Shown: positions 1 through 7,677 of the stretch, piece after piece | Numbering within the stretch: the stretch's first letter is position 1 | Layout of the letters: the number at the start of each line of letters is the position of its first letter | Assembly: GCA_036260945.1 (NCBI GenBank) | Contig: DATALT010000001.1 | Location: 1-64,000, forward strand | DNA length: 64,000 nt | Direction: 5' to 3' | Origin: Candidatus Babeliales bacterium | GTDB lineage: Bacteria; Babelota; Babeliae; Babelales; JACPOV01 | Translations under genes and position numbers: made by a program | The notes under the pieces: generated by a model | Seen by the model: only the letters and a program-made list of their open reading frames with translations | What the model was told of the DNA's origin: nothing | Databases searched by the model: none

Positions 1-1992
1 TGTAACGGCACCTTTAGTACACTTGCAAATTTACGGGTTACCGCCTCGGTCGATTTGAGTGGTGTATTTACTGCGCTCGCTGCGTGCTGCAACGGTACCT
101 TTAGTTCGCTTGCGAATTTACGAGTGACCGCCTCGGTCGATTTAAGTGGCATCTTTACTACGCTTGCTGATATTGAAACCACCTTGACTGCGTGCGGCGC
201 TATACCCATCTTCACTGCTACTCAAATCACTGCGACTGGCAATTACTGCTTGGCAAAAGATATAGTTGGAACAATTACTATTTTATCTAATGAAGTTTCT
301 CTTGATCTGAACAATAGAAAAATAACGTCAAGTCCTCTTTCATCAGCAATTCTAATTGATAATGTAAAGGATGTGATTGTCAAAAATGGTGTAGTAACGT
401 TAGGGGGAGTGTTTGTTCAATCAAGTAGTGTTGTAACGATTGATAATATTTTTTCGCTAAATTCTGTGGTCGCATCATTTAGTGTTGTCAACAGTAACAC
501 TGTAGAAATAATCAATTGCCAATCTAGTTTGAATTCTGCGGGTAACGTTTGTTTTGCAAGGACTGTCTCGGGGTTAACCATAAATAATCTTAATGTAGAT
601 AATGGCACAGTTGCAAACGGATTATTTTTGACAGATATAAATAATTTGTTTGTTGATAAGATTGCCATAACGGCTTTCTCCTTTAATAATGATTGTATAA
701 ATTTAGCTTCATGTTGTTGTGTATCTATAAGCAATATTTCAGCAACGAAATCTAATTTCCAAGGATCGGGTACTGCAATTCGAGGAACTTCTTGCTCAAT
801 TGTAAAGATCGATGGAGGGGAATTTGCTGGTAACACTTTAGTGAGCACAAGTTCTAGATTGATAACTTTTTCTTCATGCAAAGATGTAAATCTTAATGGA
901 ATAGATATCTCGTCAAACAATTTTTCAAATGGATTTTTCAGCCTCATAGAACACAACGACGGCATTGGTGACTCTTCTATAACCAATTGCAATATTAACG
1001 CGAACAGCTTAAATGGAATTAATAGGGTGGCTAGTAATTTTATTTTTGTGGGTAATACCCCCTGCTTAATTGACGGAAATAATATTTCTTCGAACACCAC
1101 ATCAAATACAAATCGCGTTAATAATTTTATTAGAGCTTCGGGACCAGAGCTGTGTATAATTGATAATATAATTGATGCGAATTCATTAAATTTTAGTTGT
1201 ACCTTTATTAATATCACTGGGACGGGAGCGGCGCTAGTGGAAGATAGTGTGATTAGCAACAACCTTATTAGTGCTAGCCTGGCAGGTAATTCATTTACAG
1301 GAATAGTTTCCACTGCATCAGCAATAATACGCAATACTACTATTGAAGGTAATGTGCTTGTGAGTGGCGTTGCTCAGGATATTTCATCCTGCATTTCTAT
1401 CCTTGGTAATTATGGGATTATAGAAGGAGCTACGATACTTAGCAATCAGTTTGGGTCGAATAGTATCAGCCTTGGTGTTAGCGTAACTGGTAGCAATTCT
1501 ATTGTGAGGGGGTGTTCTTTAATCGGTAATACATTTAATGGTTTTATAGCTAAATGTATATCCTCAACCAGTACATTTGGACTTATCGAAAATAATATAT
1601 TGGTTGGAAATACTTCAGACGTCGCATCTTCCATGGATGTTATAAGTAATACAGGATCATTAAGTACCATACGTAACTGCCTTGTGAGTGGAAATAGTGT
1701 AACTACATTTGGCGGTATAATTACTGGAATCAGAGATACGGGCAGCATGAATGTTATTGATAGCAATAAGATAGTAAACAATTCAGGAACAGTGAGTTCG
1801 ACAGGTTTGAATTCTAATGCCGGTGCGTTTGGCAATATGATTATTTCGAATGAATCAAAAAGCCATACTAATAATTATGTAATTGGTACCGGCGCGATTC
1901 CACTTGTAACTATTTCATTGAGCACTGCGTTAACAACTGCGATCACAGCGGGTACCGTTACATGTTTCCACAATGTTTCAACGGTTGCTTAA
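1..1992 (+). CDS. Beta-helix repeat surface protein, 5' end missing
   Basis: The frame is open from base 1, so the gene starts outside the window; an apparent TTG start at 55 is only an internal codon. The first 174 bases encode two copies of a 29-residue repeat (CNGTFS.LANLRVTASVDLSG.FT.LA..), and more copies probably lie upstream. From about base 230 the protein becomes a long run of short strands rich in Asn, Ile, Val, Ser and Gly, with recurring N-x-I/V and 'GN' turns, typical of right-handed parallel beta-helix (pectate-lyase-like) folds. No catalytic motif of a pectinase or tailspike was recognised. The likely role is a secreted or surface adhesin or structural protein. The gene ends with TAA at 1990-1992 just before a strong hairpin terminator. 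The long antisense frame over 417-1334 is a by-product of the composition. Confidence 0.75.
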   Translation, partial: CNGTFSTLANLRVTASVDLSGVFTALAACCNGTFSSLANLRVTASVDLSGIFTTLADIETTLTACGAIPIFTATQITATGNYCLAKDIVGTITILSNEVSLDLNNRKITSSPLSSAILIDNVKDVIVKNGVVTLGGVFVQSSSVVTIDNIFSLNSVVASFSVVNSNTVEIINCQSSLNSAGNVCFARTVSGLTINNLNVDNGTVANGLFLTDINNLFVDKIAITAFSFNNDCINLASCCCVSISNISATKSNFQGSGTAIRGTSCSIVKIDGGEFAGNTLVSTSSRLITFSSCKDVNLNGIDISSNNFSNGFFSLIEHNDGIGDSSITNCNINANSLNGINRVASNFIFVGNTPCLIDGNNISSNTTSNTNRVNNFIRASGPELCIIDNIIDANSLNFSCTFINITGTGAALVEDSVISNNLISASLAGNSFTGIVSTASAIIRNTTIEGNVLVSGVAQDISSCISILGNYGIIEGATILSNQFGSNSISLGVSVTGSNSIVRGCSLIGNTFNGFIAKCISSTSTFGLIENNILVGNTSDVASSMDVISNTGSLSTIRNCLVSGNSVTTFGGIITGIRDTGSMNVIDSNKIVNNSGTVSSTGLNSNAGAFGNMIISNESKSHTNNYVIGTGAIPLVTISLSTALTTAITAGTVTCFHNVSTVA

Positions 1993-2008
1993 ATTAAGAG
2001 CTCAAATA

Positions 2009-2042
2009 AAAAGGCTCCTTCTATGTGAGGGAGCCTTTTGTT
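2009..2042. terminator. Bidirectional Rho-independent terminator
   Basis: A perfect 10-bp stem, AAAAGGCTCC at 2009-2018 pairing with GGAGCCTTTT at 2030-2039. It has A-rich and T-rich flanks, so it can work on both strands. It lies between the convergent beta-helix gene and the Nudix gene. Confidence 0.85.
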
Positions 2043-2070
2043 ATTTCTAGAAGATAGAGAATGTGAAAAA

Positions 2071-2694
2071 TTATTTCTTTATAAACTCAACTACGAATTG
2101 CGACCAGCTTTCCATATTTGGAAAATAAGTCCCGAGCTCTTCAAGCGAAAGAAGCTCTCCACTTTTGAGTTCAGATTTTACTGAAATGTTTGGCGTTTTG
2201 CCTTGAAGCAAAAATACAAATCCAATATGCACTTGCCCGACAGCGTTTGAATCATCATTTAAAATACCGAGCGGCTTTATGGAGAATTCACCTAAATAGT
2301 TCACTTCTTCGTGAAACTCTCGGCGCGCCCAATCAAAAAGTGAATCGGTCTCCATATCTTCTTGGCGAATATGCCCGCCAATACCCAGAGAATATTTATT
2401 TTGAAGACGTTTTTCGGTCGCTTGCGCTGTTCGCTGCATTAAAAAATAGCGCCCTTCGTGCTCAAAAACCAGATAGGGAATGATTTGTTTGTAGGTAGGA
2501 TCCTGCTCCATTAAAGAGCGCGGCAAAAATTCTCTGTGTTGTTTTATGATCGCTAAATAATCATCAAAATTAACCGCCTTTAATCCATTCCACGCCGGTT
2601 GATGCTTAAAAATTTGATCGCGGCGGACGACAAGAATGAGTTCATCTTGTTTTTGGGATAATGGAGCAGGGGTAATTTGCGTTTGATTTACCAT
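2071..2694 (-). CDS. Nudix-family hydrolase
   Basis: A 207-residue protein. Its central part (about residues 72-180) has the Nudix fold signature: GIGGHI at 104-109, then an alpha-helical REFHEEV block at 125-131, whose Glu residues normally bind Mg2+. The spacing between the glycine and the RE motif is several residues longer than in the classic GX5EX7REUXEEXGU box. That loop variation occurs in some Nudix subfamilies. The family hydrolyses nucleoside diphosphates linked to another moiety; the substrate cannot be read from sequence. About 70 N-terminal residues precede the domain and are not recognised. The gene is divergent from leuS, and both have a TGCTATAGTA-type promoter in the shared spacer. 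Confidence 0.8.
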   Translation of the reverse strand: MVNQTQITPAPLSQKQDELILVVRRDQIFKHQPAWNGLKAVNFDDYLAIIKQHREFLPRSLMEQDPTYKQIIPYLVFEHEGRYFLMQRTAQATEKRLQNKYSLGIGGHIRQEDMETDSLFDWARREFHEEVNYLGEFSIKPLGILNDDSNAVGQVHIGFVFLLQGKTPNISVKSELKSGELLSLEELGTYFPNMESWSQFVVEFIKK

Positions 2695-2753
2695 GAGTAA
2701 TCCTTATTAGTAACGCTCATGCATGGCGAACTGGAGGAAAGATTTATTTTTTT

Positions 2754-2763
2754 TACTATAGCA
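2754..2763 (-). promoter_or_regulatory. Extended -10 promoter for the Nudix gene
   Basis: Read on the minus strand this is TGCTATAGTA, an extended -10 (TGn-TATAGT), about 60 bases upstream of the Nudix start. The identical 10-mer occurs on the plus strand at 2807-2816 in front of leuS. No convincing -35 was seen. Confidence 0.45.
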
Positions 2764-2806
2764 CGATCTGAGTAATTTGCACCTGACTTTATGATCCTGG
2801 AAAATC

Positions 2807-2816
2807 TGCTATAGTA
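2807..2816 (+). promoter_or_regulatory. Extended -10 promoter for leuS
   Basis: TGCTATAGTA, with TATAGT at 2810-2815 and the TG extension at 2807-2808. It lies 44 bases before the leuS ATG and has no clear -35. It is the mirror copy of the divergent Nudix promoter. Confidence 0.5.
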
Positions 2817-2859
2817 ACTACATAATAAGTACTTAAAAGCGCATTCAAAAAGGTCCGGC

Positions 2860-5289
2860 ATGAGTTACGATTTTAAAGCAATTGAAGAAAAATGGCAGCA
2901 GCGGTGGGCTGAAAATAATCCGGCAAAAACCAAGCCAACCGGCAGTGGTAAAAAATTTTATTGCCTGGATATGTTCCCCTATCCTTCAGGCTCAGGACTT
3001 CATGTTGGCCACTGGCGCGGTTATGTACTTTCCGATATTTATGCGCGCATTAAATGGCTTGAAGGGTTTAACGTTCTTCATCCGATGGGTTGGGATGCAT
3101 TCGGGCTTCCTGCTGAAAACGACGCAATAAAAAAAGGAATCCAGCCGGAAGTTGGAACGGCAAAAAACATTGCAGTTTTTAAGGAACAACTCAATAAAAT
3201 CGGCGCTATTTATGATTGGTCCAAAGAAATAAATACTACTGATCCCGATTATTATAAGTGGACGCAATGGATTTTTCTGAAAATGTACGATGCTGGCCTT
3301 GCGTACCAAGCAGAATTGCCAATTAATTGGTGCCCATCATGCTTAACCGGCCTTGCAAATGAAGAGGTGGTTAACGGAAAATGCGAGCGATGCGGCACGA
3401 TTGTTACTGAAAAGAAAATCAGGCAATGGGTACTTAAAATAACCGAATACGCCGAAAAATTACTTGAAGGCTTAGATCGTCTTGATTGGCCCGAAAAAGT
3501 AAAATTGATGCAGCGAAACTGGATAGGAAAATCGCACGGAGCAGAAATTCAATTTACCGTTGCTACGCCCACCGGCAAAAAATTACCAATGCCGATTTTT
3601 ACCACGAGCCCTGAAACGCTTTTTGGTGTTACGTTCATTGCGATCGCTCATGATTACAAAGATATTAAAGAGATTCTAGCTTCAGGAAAAGAGAAAGAAC
3701 TAACAAATTTCATGAATGAATTGCATGAGCAATCTGAGCATGATACGAATAAATTCGGCTTTTTTACGGGAAGCTATGCAATTAACCCGATAAATAATCA
3801 AGAGATTCCTATTTGGGTTACTAATTACGTTCTGAGTGGTTATGGAACCGGCGCCGTTATGGGTGTGCCGGGGCATGACGAGCGAGATAACGAATTTGCA
3901 AATAGTTACGACCTTCCAATAATTTATGTGGTCGATAATGATCAAGTGCGTGAGCAGAAAAACGGCCCGCGCGGTTGTTATTCTTATGAAGGAACGCTTA
4001 TCAACAGTGAAGCGTTTAGCGGCTCTGATGCAAAAGCTGGCGCTCGCAAAATGATAGAAACGCTTGCGAAAGAAAGCAAAGCGCAAAAAAAAGTCACCTA
4101 TAAATTGCGCGATTGGATTTTCTCTCGTCAGCGTTATTGGGGTGAACCAATTCCTATAATTCATTGCCCAAAAGATGGCGTGGTGCCCGTTCCTGAAGAT
4201 CAGTTGCCGGTGGTATTGCCACGTGTAAAAGAATATCAGCCGACCGGCACTGGAGAATCGCCACTTGCAGCTATTGAATCTTTTGTAAATACCACGTGCC
4301 CAAAATGTGGTGGCCAGGCAAAGCGCGAAACAAATACGATGCCGCAATGGGCAGGATCAAGCTGGTATTTCTTGCGTTATCCAAATCCACATCTTAAAGA
4401 TAAGCCTTTTGATAAAAAAGACATGGAATATTGGCTCCCAGTAGATCAATACGTGGGCGGTATTGAGCATGCAATATTGCATTTGCTTTATGCGCGATTT
4501 TATACAAAAGTGCTTTACGATTTGGGCTATCTATCTTTTGATGAGCCGTTTGCGCATTTATTTAATCAAGGAATGGTCTGCAAATATTCGGAACTATCGG
4601 GCCATGTGGAGAAGATGTCTAAATCAAAAGGAAACGTAGTTAATCCTGATGAAATTGTAGGAGAATATGGCTCCGATGCATTGCGCATGTACATTTTATT
4701 TATGGGCCCGCCCGAACTAGATTGCGAATGGCAAGATTTGGGGCTTGAGGGCGTTAAGCGTTTCCTCAATCGCCTCTGGATTTTCTTGACCGATAAAGAG
4801 CGTATGCTGCTTGCTGGCGAGCGTGAGGAAAAGGAAGTGACTAAGCGCTTCAATCGCTTTTTGAAAGATTATCAAGAGCGCATTGCTCATTTTAAACCTA
4901 ATACCGCGGTTTCCGCCTGCATGGAATGGTTTAATGATGCCTCTGCGCAGAAAATGAGATTAAGCAGAGAAACGATGGAAAAATTATTGGTCGCATTGTC
5001 GGTTCTTATTCCTCATTTTTCTTCAGAATTGTTGGAGCAATTGCTTGGCAAAGAATTGCAAAGCTGCCCATGGCCGCATTTTGATCCTGCGCTTGCAATG
5101 CGTGATGAGATTTCATTTATGATTCAAGTAAACGGAAAATTACGGGGTGAGTTAATGATTGCGCCGGGCTCGGATCGTGCGATTATTGAACCGCAAGCAT
5201 ACGCGTTTGTTCAAAAATATGTTGAAGGAAAACAACTCGTGAATGTTGTTTTTGTTCCTGATCGATTAATAAATTTTGTCGTAAAGTGA
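2860..5289 (+). CDS. leuS: Leucyl-tRNA synthetase
   Basis: An 809-residue class I aminoacyl-tRNA synthetase that charges tRNA-Leu with leucine in the cytoplasm. The HIGH-type motif HVGH is at residues 48-51 within [16 protein letters not shown], a LeuRS hallmark. The editing (CP1) domain shows [11 protein letters not shown] and [20 protein letters not shown] is at 585-589. CxxC pairs (CPSC, CERC and CPKC) suggest zinc knuckles. Length is within the usual 800-880 range and the C-terminal anticodon-binding region is complete. The start is the ATG after AAGGTCC. The MoxR gene follows after 3 bases, so the two are probably co-transcribed. Confidence 0.97.
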   Translation: MSYDFKAIEEKWQQRWAENNPAKTKPTGSGKKFYCLDMFPYPSGSGLHVGHWRGYVLSDIYARIKWLEGFNVLHPMGWDAFGLPAENDAIKKGIQPEVGTAKNIAVFKEQLNKIGAIYDWSKEINTTDPDYYKWTQWIFLKMYDAGLAYQAELPINWCPSCLTGLANEEVVNGKCERCGTIVTEKKIRQWVLKITEYAEKLLEGLDRLDWPEKVKLMQRNWIGKSHGAEIQFTVATPTGKKLPMPIFTTSPETLFGVTFIAIAHDYKDIKEILASGKEKELTNFMNELHEQSEHDTNKFGFFTGSYAINPINNQEIPIWVTNYVLSGYGTGAVMGVPGHDERDNEFANSYDLPIIYVVDNDQVREQKNGPRGCYSYEGTLINSEAFSGSDAKAGARKMIETLAKESKAQKKVTYKLRDWIFSRQRYWGEPIPIIHCPKDGVVPVPEDQLPVVLPRVKEYQPTGTGESPLAAIESFVNTTCPKCGGQAKRETNTMPQWAGSSWYFLRYPNPHLKDKPFDKKDMEYWLPVDQYVGGIEHAILHLLYARFYTKVLYDLGYLSFDEPFAHLFNQGMVCKYSELSGHVEKMSKSKGNVVNPDEIVGEYGSDALRMYILFMGPPELDCEWQDLGLEGVKRFLNRLWIFLTDKERMLLAGEREEKEVTKRFNRFLKDYQERIAHFKPNTAVSACMEWFNDASAQKMRLSRETMEKLLVALSVLIPHFSSELLEQLLGKELQSCPWPHFDPALAMRDEISFMIQVNGKLRGELMIAPGSDRAIIEPQAYAFVQKYVEGKQLVNVVFVPDRLINFVVK

Positions 5290-5292
5290 GGC

Positions 5293-6282
5293 ATGCAAAT
5301 GGAACTGCTCAATCAAGAAATTATCGAACAGTTAAAATCGGAAAGCGTGCGATTTCAAGCACTGCAGCAAGAGGTGCAGAAAGTAATCGTTGGTAACGAG
5401 CAAACGATTACATTTATCATGATTGCCCTTCTTTCAAATGGGCACATTTTGCTTGAAGGCGTTCCTGGTGTTGCTAAAACAACAATGATAAAAACAATCA
5501 CGCAGGCACTCGGGCTTCATTTTAAACGTATTCAATTTACTCCCGATTTATTGCCCGCAGATTTAATCGGTACCTTAATTTATAATCCAAAGACTCAAGA
5601 ATTTGAAACTAAAAAAGGCCCCATTTTTGCTAATCTCATTCTCGCTGATGAAATTAACCGAACTCCTGCAAAAGTACAGGCGGCACTTCTGGAGGCGATG
5701 CAAGAGCAACAGGTGACCATTGGTTCAAATACGTTTCCGCTTGATAAGCCGTTCTTAGTTTTTGCTACGCAAAATCCTTTAGAGCAAGAGGGCACTTATC
5801 GTTTACCGGAAGCGCAAATCGATCGCTTCATGTTTAAGTTGCTTATTGATTATCTAACGCCATCACAAGAAAAGCAGCTTTTGCAACGAACTTCAGTAAC
5901 CGCGCCTGTGCATCAAGTATTAACGCACGAAGATATTTTTGCAGCGCAAGAATTTGTGAAAAAAATATATGTCGACGAAAAAGTAATCGATTATATCATT
6001 TCTATTGTTTTTGCGACGCGTAATCCAAGCGCATATAAAATGCCTCAGTTGAAATCGCTCATTGAATATGGTGTTTCGCCTCGGGCGACACTTGGTCTGT
6101 TTCAAGCTGCGCAAGCACACGCTTTTTTAAGAAAACGTCATTTTGTGACGCCTGATGATGTTAAAGCGGTTGTTCATCCACTCTTGCGTCATCGCATTAC
6201 ACTAACGTATGATGCGCAAGCGGATGGTATAAAACCGGATGATGTTATTACCACAATTATCCAAACGGTTCCAACGCCGTAA
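5293..6282 (+). CDS. MoxR-type AAA+ ATPase
   Basis: A 329-residue AAA+ ATPase of the MoxR/RavA group. Walker A is GVPGVAKT at residues 56-63, Walker B is ILADEINRTPAK, and sensor 1 follows in FATQNPLEQEGTYRLPEAQIDRF (read in pieces). The C-terminal lid helices end near residue 325. MoxR ATPases act as chaperones for metal insertion or complex assembly and usually pair with von Willebrand factor A proteins; no such partner is visible here. It starts 3 bases after leuS stops. A second in-frame ATG two codons later (5299) is a possible alternative start. The downstream gene has its own promoter, so the leuS unit probably ends here. Confidence 0.93.
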   Translation: MQMELLNQEIIEQLKSESVRFQALQQEVQKVIVGNEQTITFIMIALLSNGHILLEGVPGVAKTTMIKTITQALGLHFKRIQFTPDLLPADLIGTLIYNPKTQEFETKKGPIFANLILADEINRTPAKVQAALLEAMQEQQVTIGSNTFPLDKPFLVFATQNPLEQEGTYRLPEAQIDRFMFKLLIDYLTPSQEKQLLQRTSVTAPVHQVLTHEDIFAAQEFVKKIYVDEKVIDYIISIVFATRNPSAYKMPQLKSLIEYGVSPRATLGLFQAAQAHAFLRKRHFVTPDDVKAVVHPLLRHRITLTYDAQADGIKPDDVITTIIQTVPTP

Positions 6283-6407
6283 AAATTAATTTTGCGTAGA
6301 TATTTTCAGGAGTTATAAAAACAATGACGTTTGAGCTCTCTATTGGCTTAACTAACTTGTATCGCCTCAGATGAGGAATAAATGCGGCATTCATCGTTAT
6401 ATTCCGC

Positions 6408-6437
6408 TTGACAACCTCAGACCTAGAGGGTTATTGT
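6408..6437 (+). promoter_or_regulatory. Sigma-70 promoter of the T2SS operon
   Basis: TTGACA at 6408-6413, an 18-base spacer, then TATTGT at 6432-6437. It lies 29 bases before the gspC-like ATG at 6466 and is the best-matching -35 box in this region. Confidence 0.6.
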
Positions 6438-6465
6438 TTGAAGGTAGTTCTCACGAAGGGACGCG

Positions 6466-7662
6466 ATGAAACAGCCATGGTGGTTAATAAATAGTATTCT
6501 TGTTTTAGTGGCAGCGCTAGCGATTGCATTTATGTTTTTTGCCAGACCAAAGCTACCGGCGCGAGTTTCTTTTCAGCCGAAGAATGAAGTTCGCGCACAC
6601 AAGCAAGAAATAACAAAAATCGATTTGGCAAAAATTTATGCCAATGATTTATTTGACACCTACAAAGCGCCGGCAGTAATGCAGCCAGAAGTGCCAGATT
6701 CTTTAGGCACACCATTGCCTCCACCACCAACTCCAAAAATGAGCACTGTTCCGCAAGCGCCTCCTCCTCGGTTCCTTGAGCCATTAGCAATTAATCTAAA
6801 AGGTATAGTAGTTGGCTCTGATGAGCGCCTCGATATTGCGATTATTGAAAGCACTAAAGAGGGAAGATCGAAAAACTATCGCCTTGGTGAAAAAATTGAA
6901 GATGCTCAACTGATAAAGATTTATAAAAATAAAATTATTTTGATTCGTGCAAATGGCCAGCAGGAAACTCTCTATGTGAATCAATTTGATGCAGAGCTTG
7001 AGCAGCTGTTATCGCCAAAAACAAATTGGGATTCTGTCATTAACAAAGTGAGTGAAACAGAATATTTAGTTGATCCCGATCTCTTTGTAGAACGTGTTGA
7101 AAATCTTGCCCAGTTTATTGATATGTTCAACATTACGACGGTGTTCCAACAAGGCGTGAGCATCGGATGCCGCATTGGCAAAATGCAGGCTACATCACCA
7201 GGATTTGCGCTCGGCATTCTGCCCGGCGATATTATCCAAGAAATAAATGGCATTTCTTGTGCAACGGTAAATGGCCGCGTACAGGCGTACGAAAAAATCT
7301 CTTCATTGCCTATTGGTGGTACCATAGCAGTGAAATTATTGCGCAAAAATATACCAATTAGTTTATTCTATAAGCTACAAAAGTTGGATCAAGTTATTCA
7401 ACCGGCGCTTGCTGATGTACAAGGGTCGGATGCAACAGTAACGGCGCAACGAGCAGTAAAAGAACCTGATCGTATAACGGTAGCTCGAGATCTGGGCACA
7501 TTTGAACTTGAAGAGCAACGCGTAGCGCTGCGCCATAAGCAGGAAAAATATAGATCAGTGGTTAATGAAAATAATAAACATGAAAAAAGAATTATGGTCT
7601 CCCAAAAACCGCAGCGAACATTGCGTGGCAAATTGCAGGATAGCTTTGAGCGCAACATATAA
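6466..7662 (+). CDS. Type II secretion protein C-like (GspC), PDZ domain
   Basis: A 398-residue inner-membrane protein with one N-terminal TM helix (about residues 7-25), a Pro-rich linker (about 80-105), an HR-like domain (about 106-170) and a PDZ domain (about 225-305) containing the SPGFALGILPGDIIQEING carboxylate-binding loop region. This order (TM, HR, PDZ) is that of GspC, which links the inner-membrane platform to the secretin and helps select substrates. A charged tail of about 90 residues follows the PDZ domain and is longer than in typical GspC. It is the first gene of the operon, with its own promoter and the GGGACG leader before ATG. The secretin follows after 15 bases, which supports the assignment. 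Confidence 0.85.
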   Translation: MKQPWWLINSILVLVAALAIAFMFFARPKLPARVSFQPKNEVRAHKQEITKIDLAKIYANDLFDTYKAPAVMQPEVPDSLGTPLPPPPTPKMSTVPQAPPPRFLEPLAINLKGIVVGSDERLDIAIIESTKEGRSKNYRLGEKIEDAQLIKIYKNKIILIRANGQQETLYVNQFDAELEQLLSPKTNWDSVINKVSETEYLVDPDLFVERVENLAQFIDMFNITTVFQQGVSIGCRIGKMQATSPGFALGILPGDIIQEINGISCATVNGRVQAYEKISSLPIGGTIAVKLLRKNIPISLFYKLQKLDQVIQPALADVQGSDATVTAQRAVKEPDRITVARDLGTFELEEQRVALRHKQEKYRSVVNENNKHEKRIMVSQKPQRTLRGKLQDSFERNI

Positions 7663-7677
7663 CCGCGTGGATACATT

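Noticed and set aside
1-174. Regular 87-base repeats as a possible CRISPR
   Set aside because: The repeats are in frame, without spacers of unrelated sequence, and encode a continuous protein.
417-1334. Long antisense frame (305 codons) opposite the beta-helix gene
   Set aside because: No ribosome site or recognisable protein; it arises from the biased codon use of a low-complexity Asn/Ser-rich sense gene.
3700-4347. Antisense frame of 215 codons inside leuS
   Set aside because: Lies fully within a certain gene and shows no family features.
6324-6374. 16-codon frame with AGGAG upstream between moxR and gspC
   Set aside because: Too short and without regulatory codons; may be chance. It lies before, not after, the operon's promoter, so it cannot be a leader peptide of that promoter.
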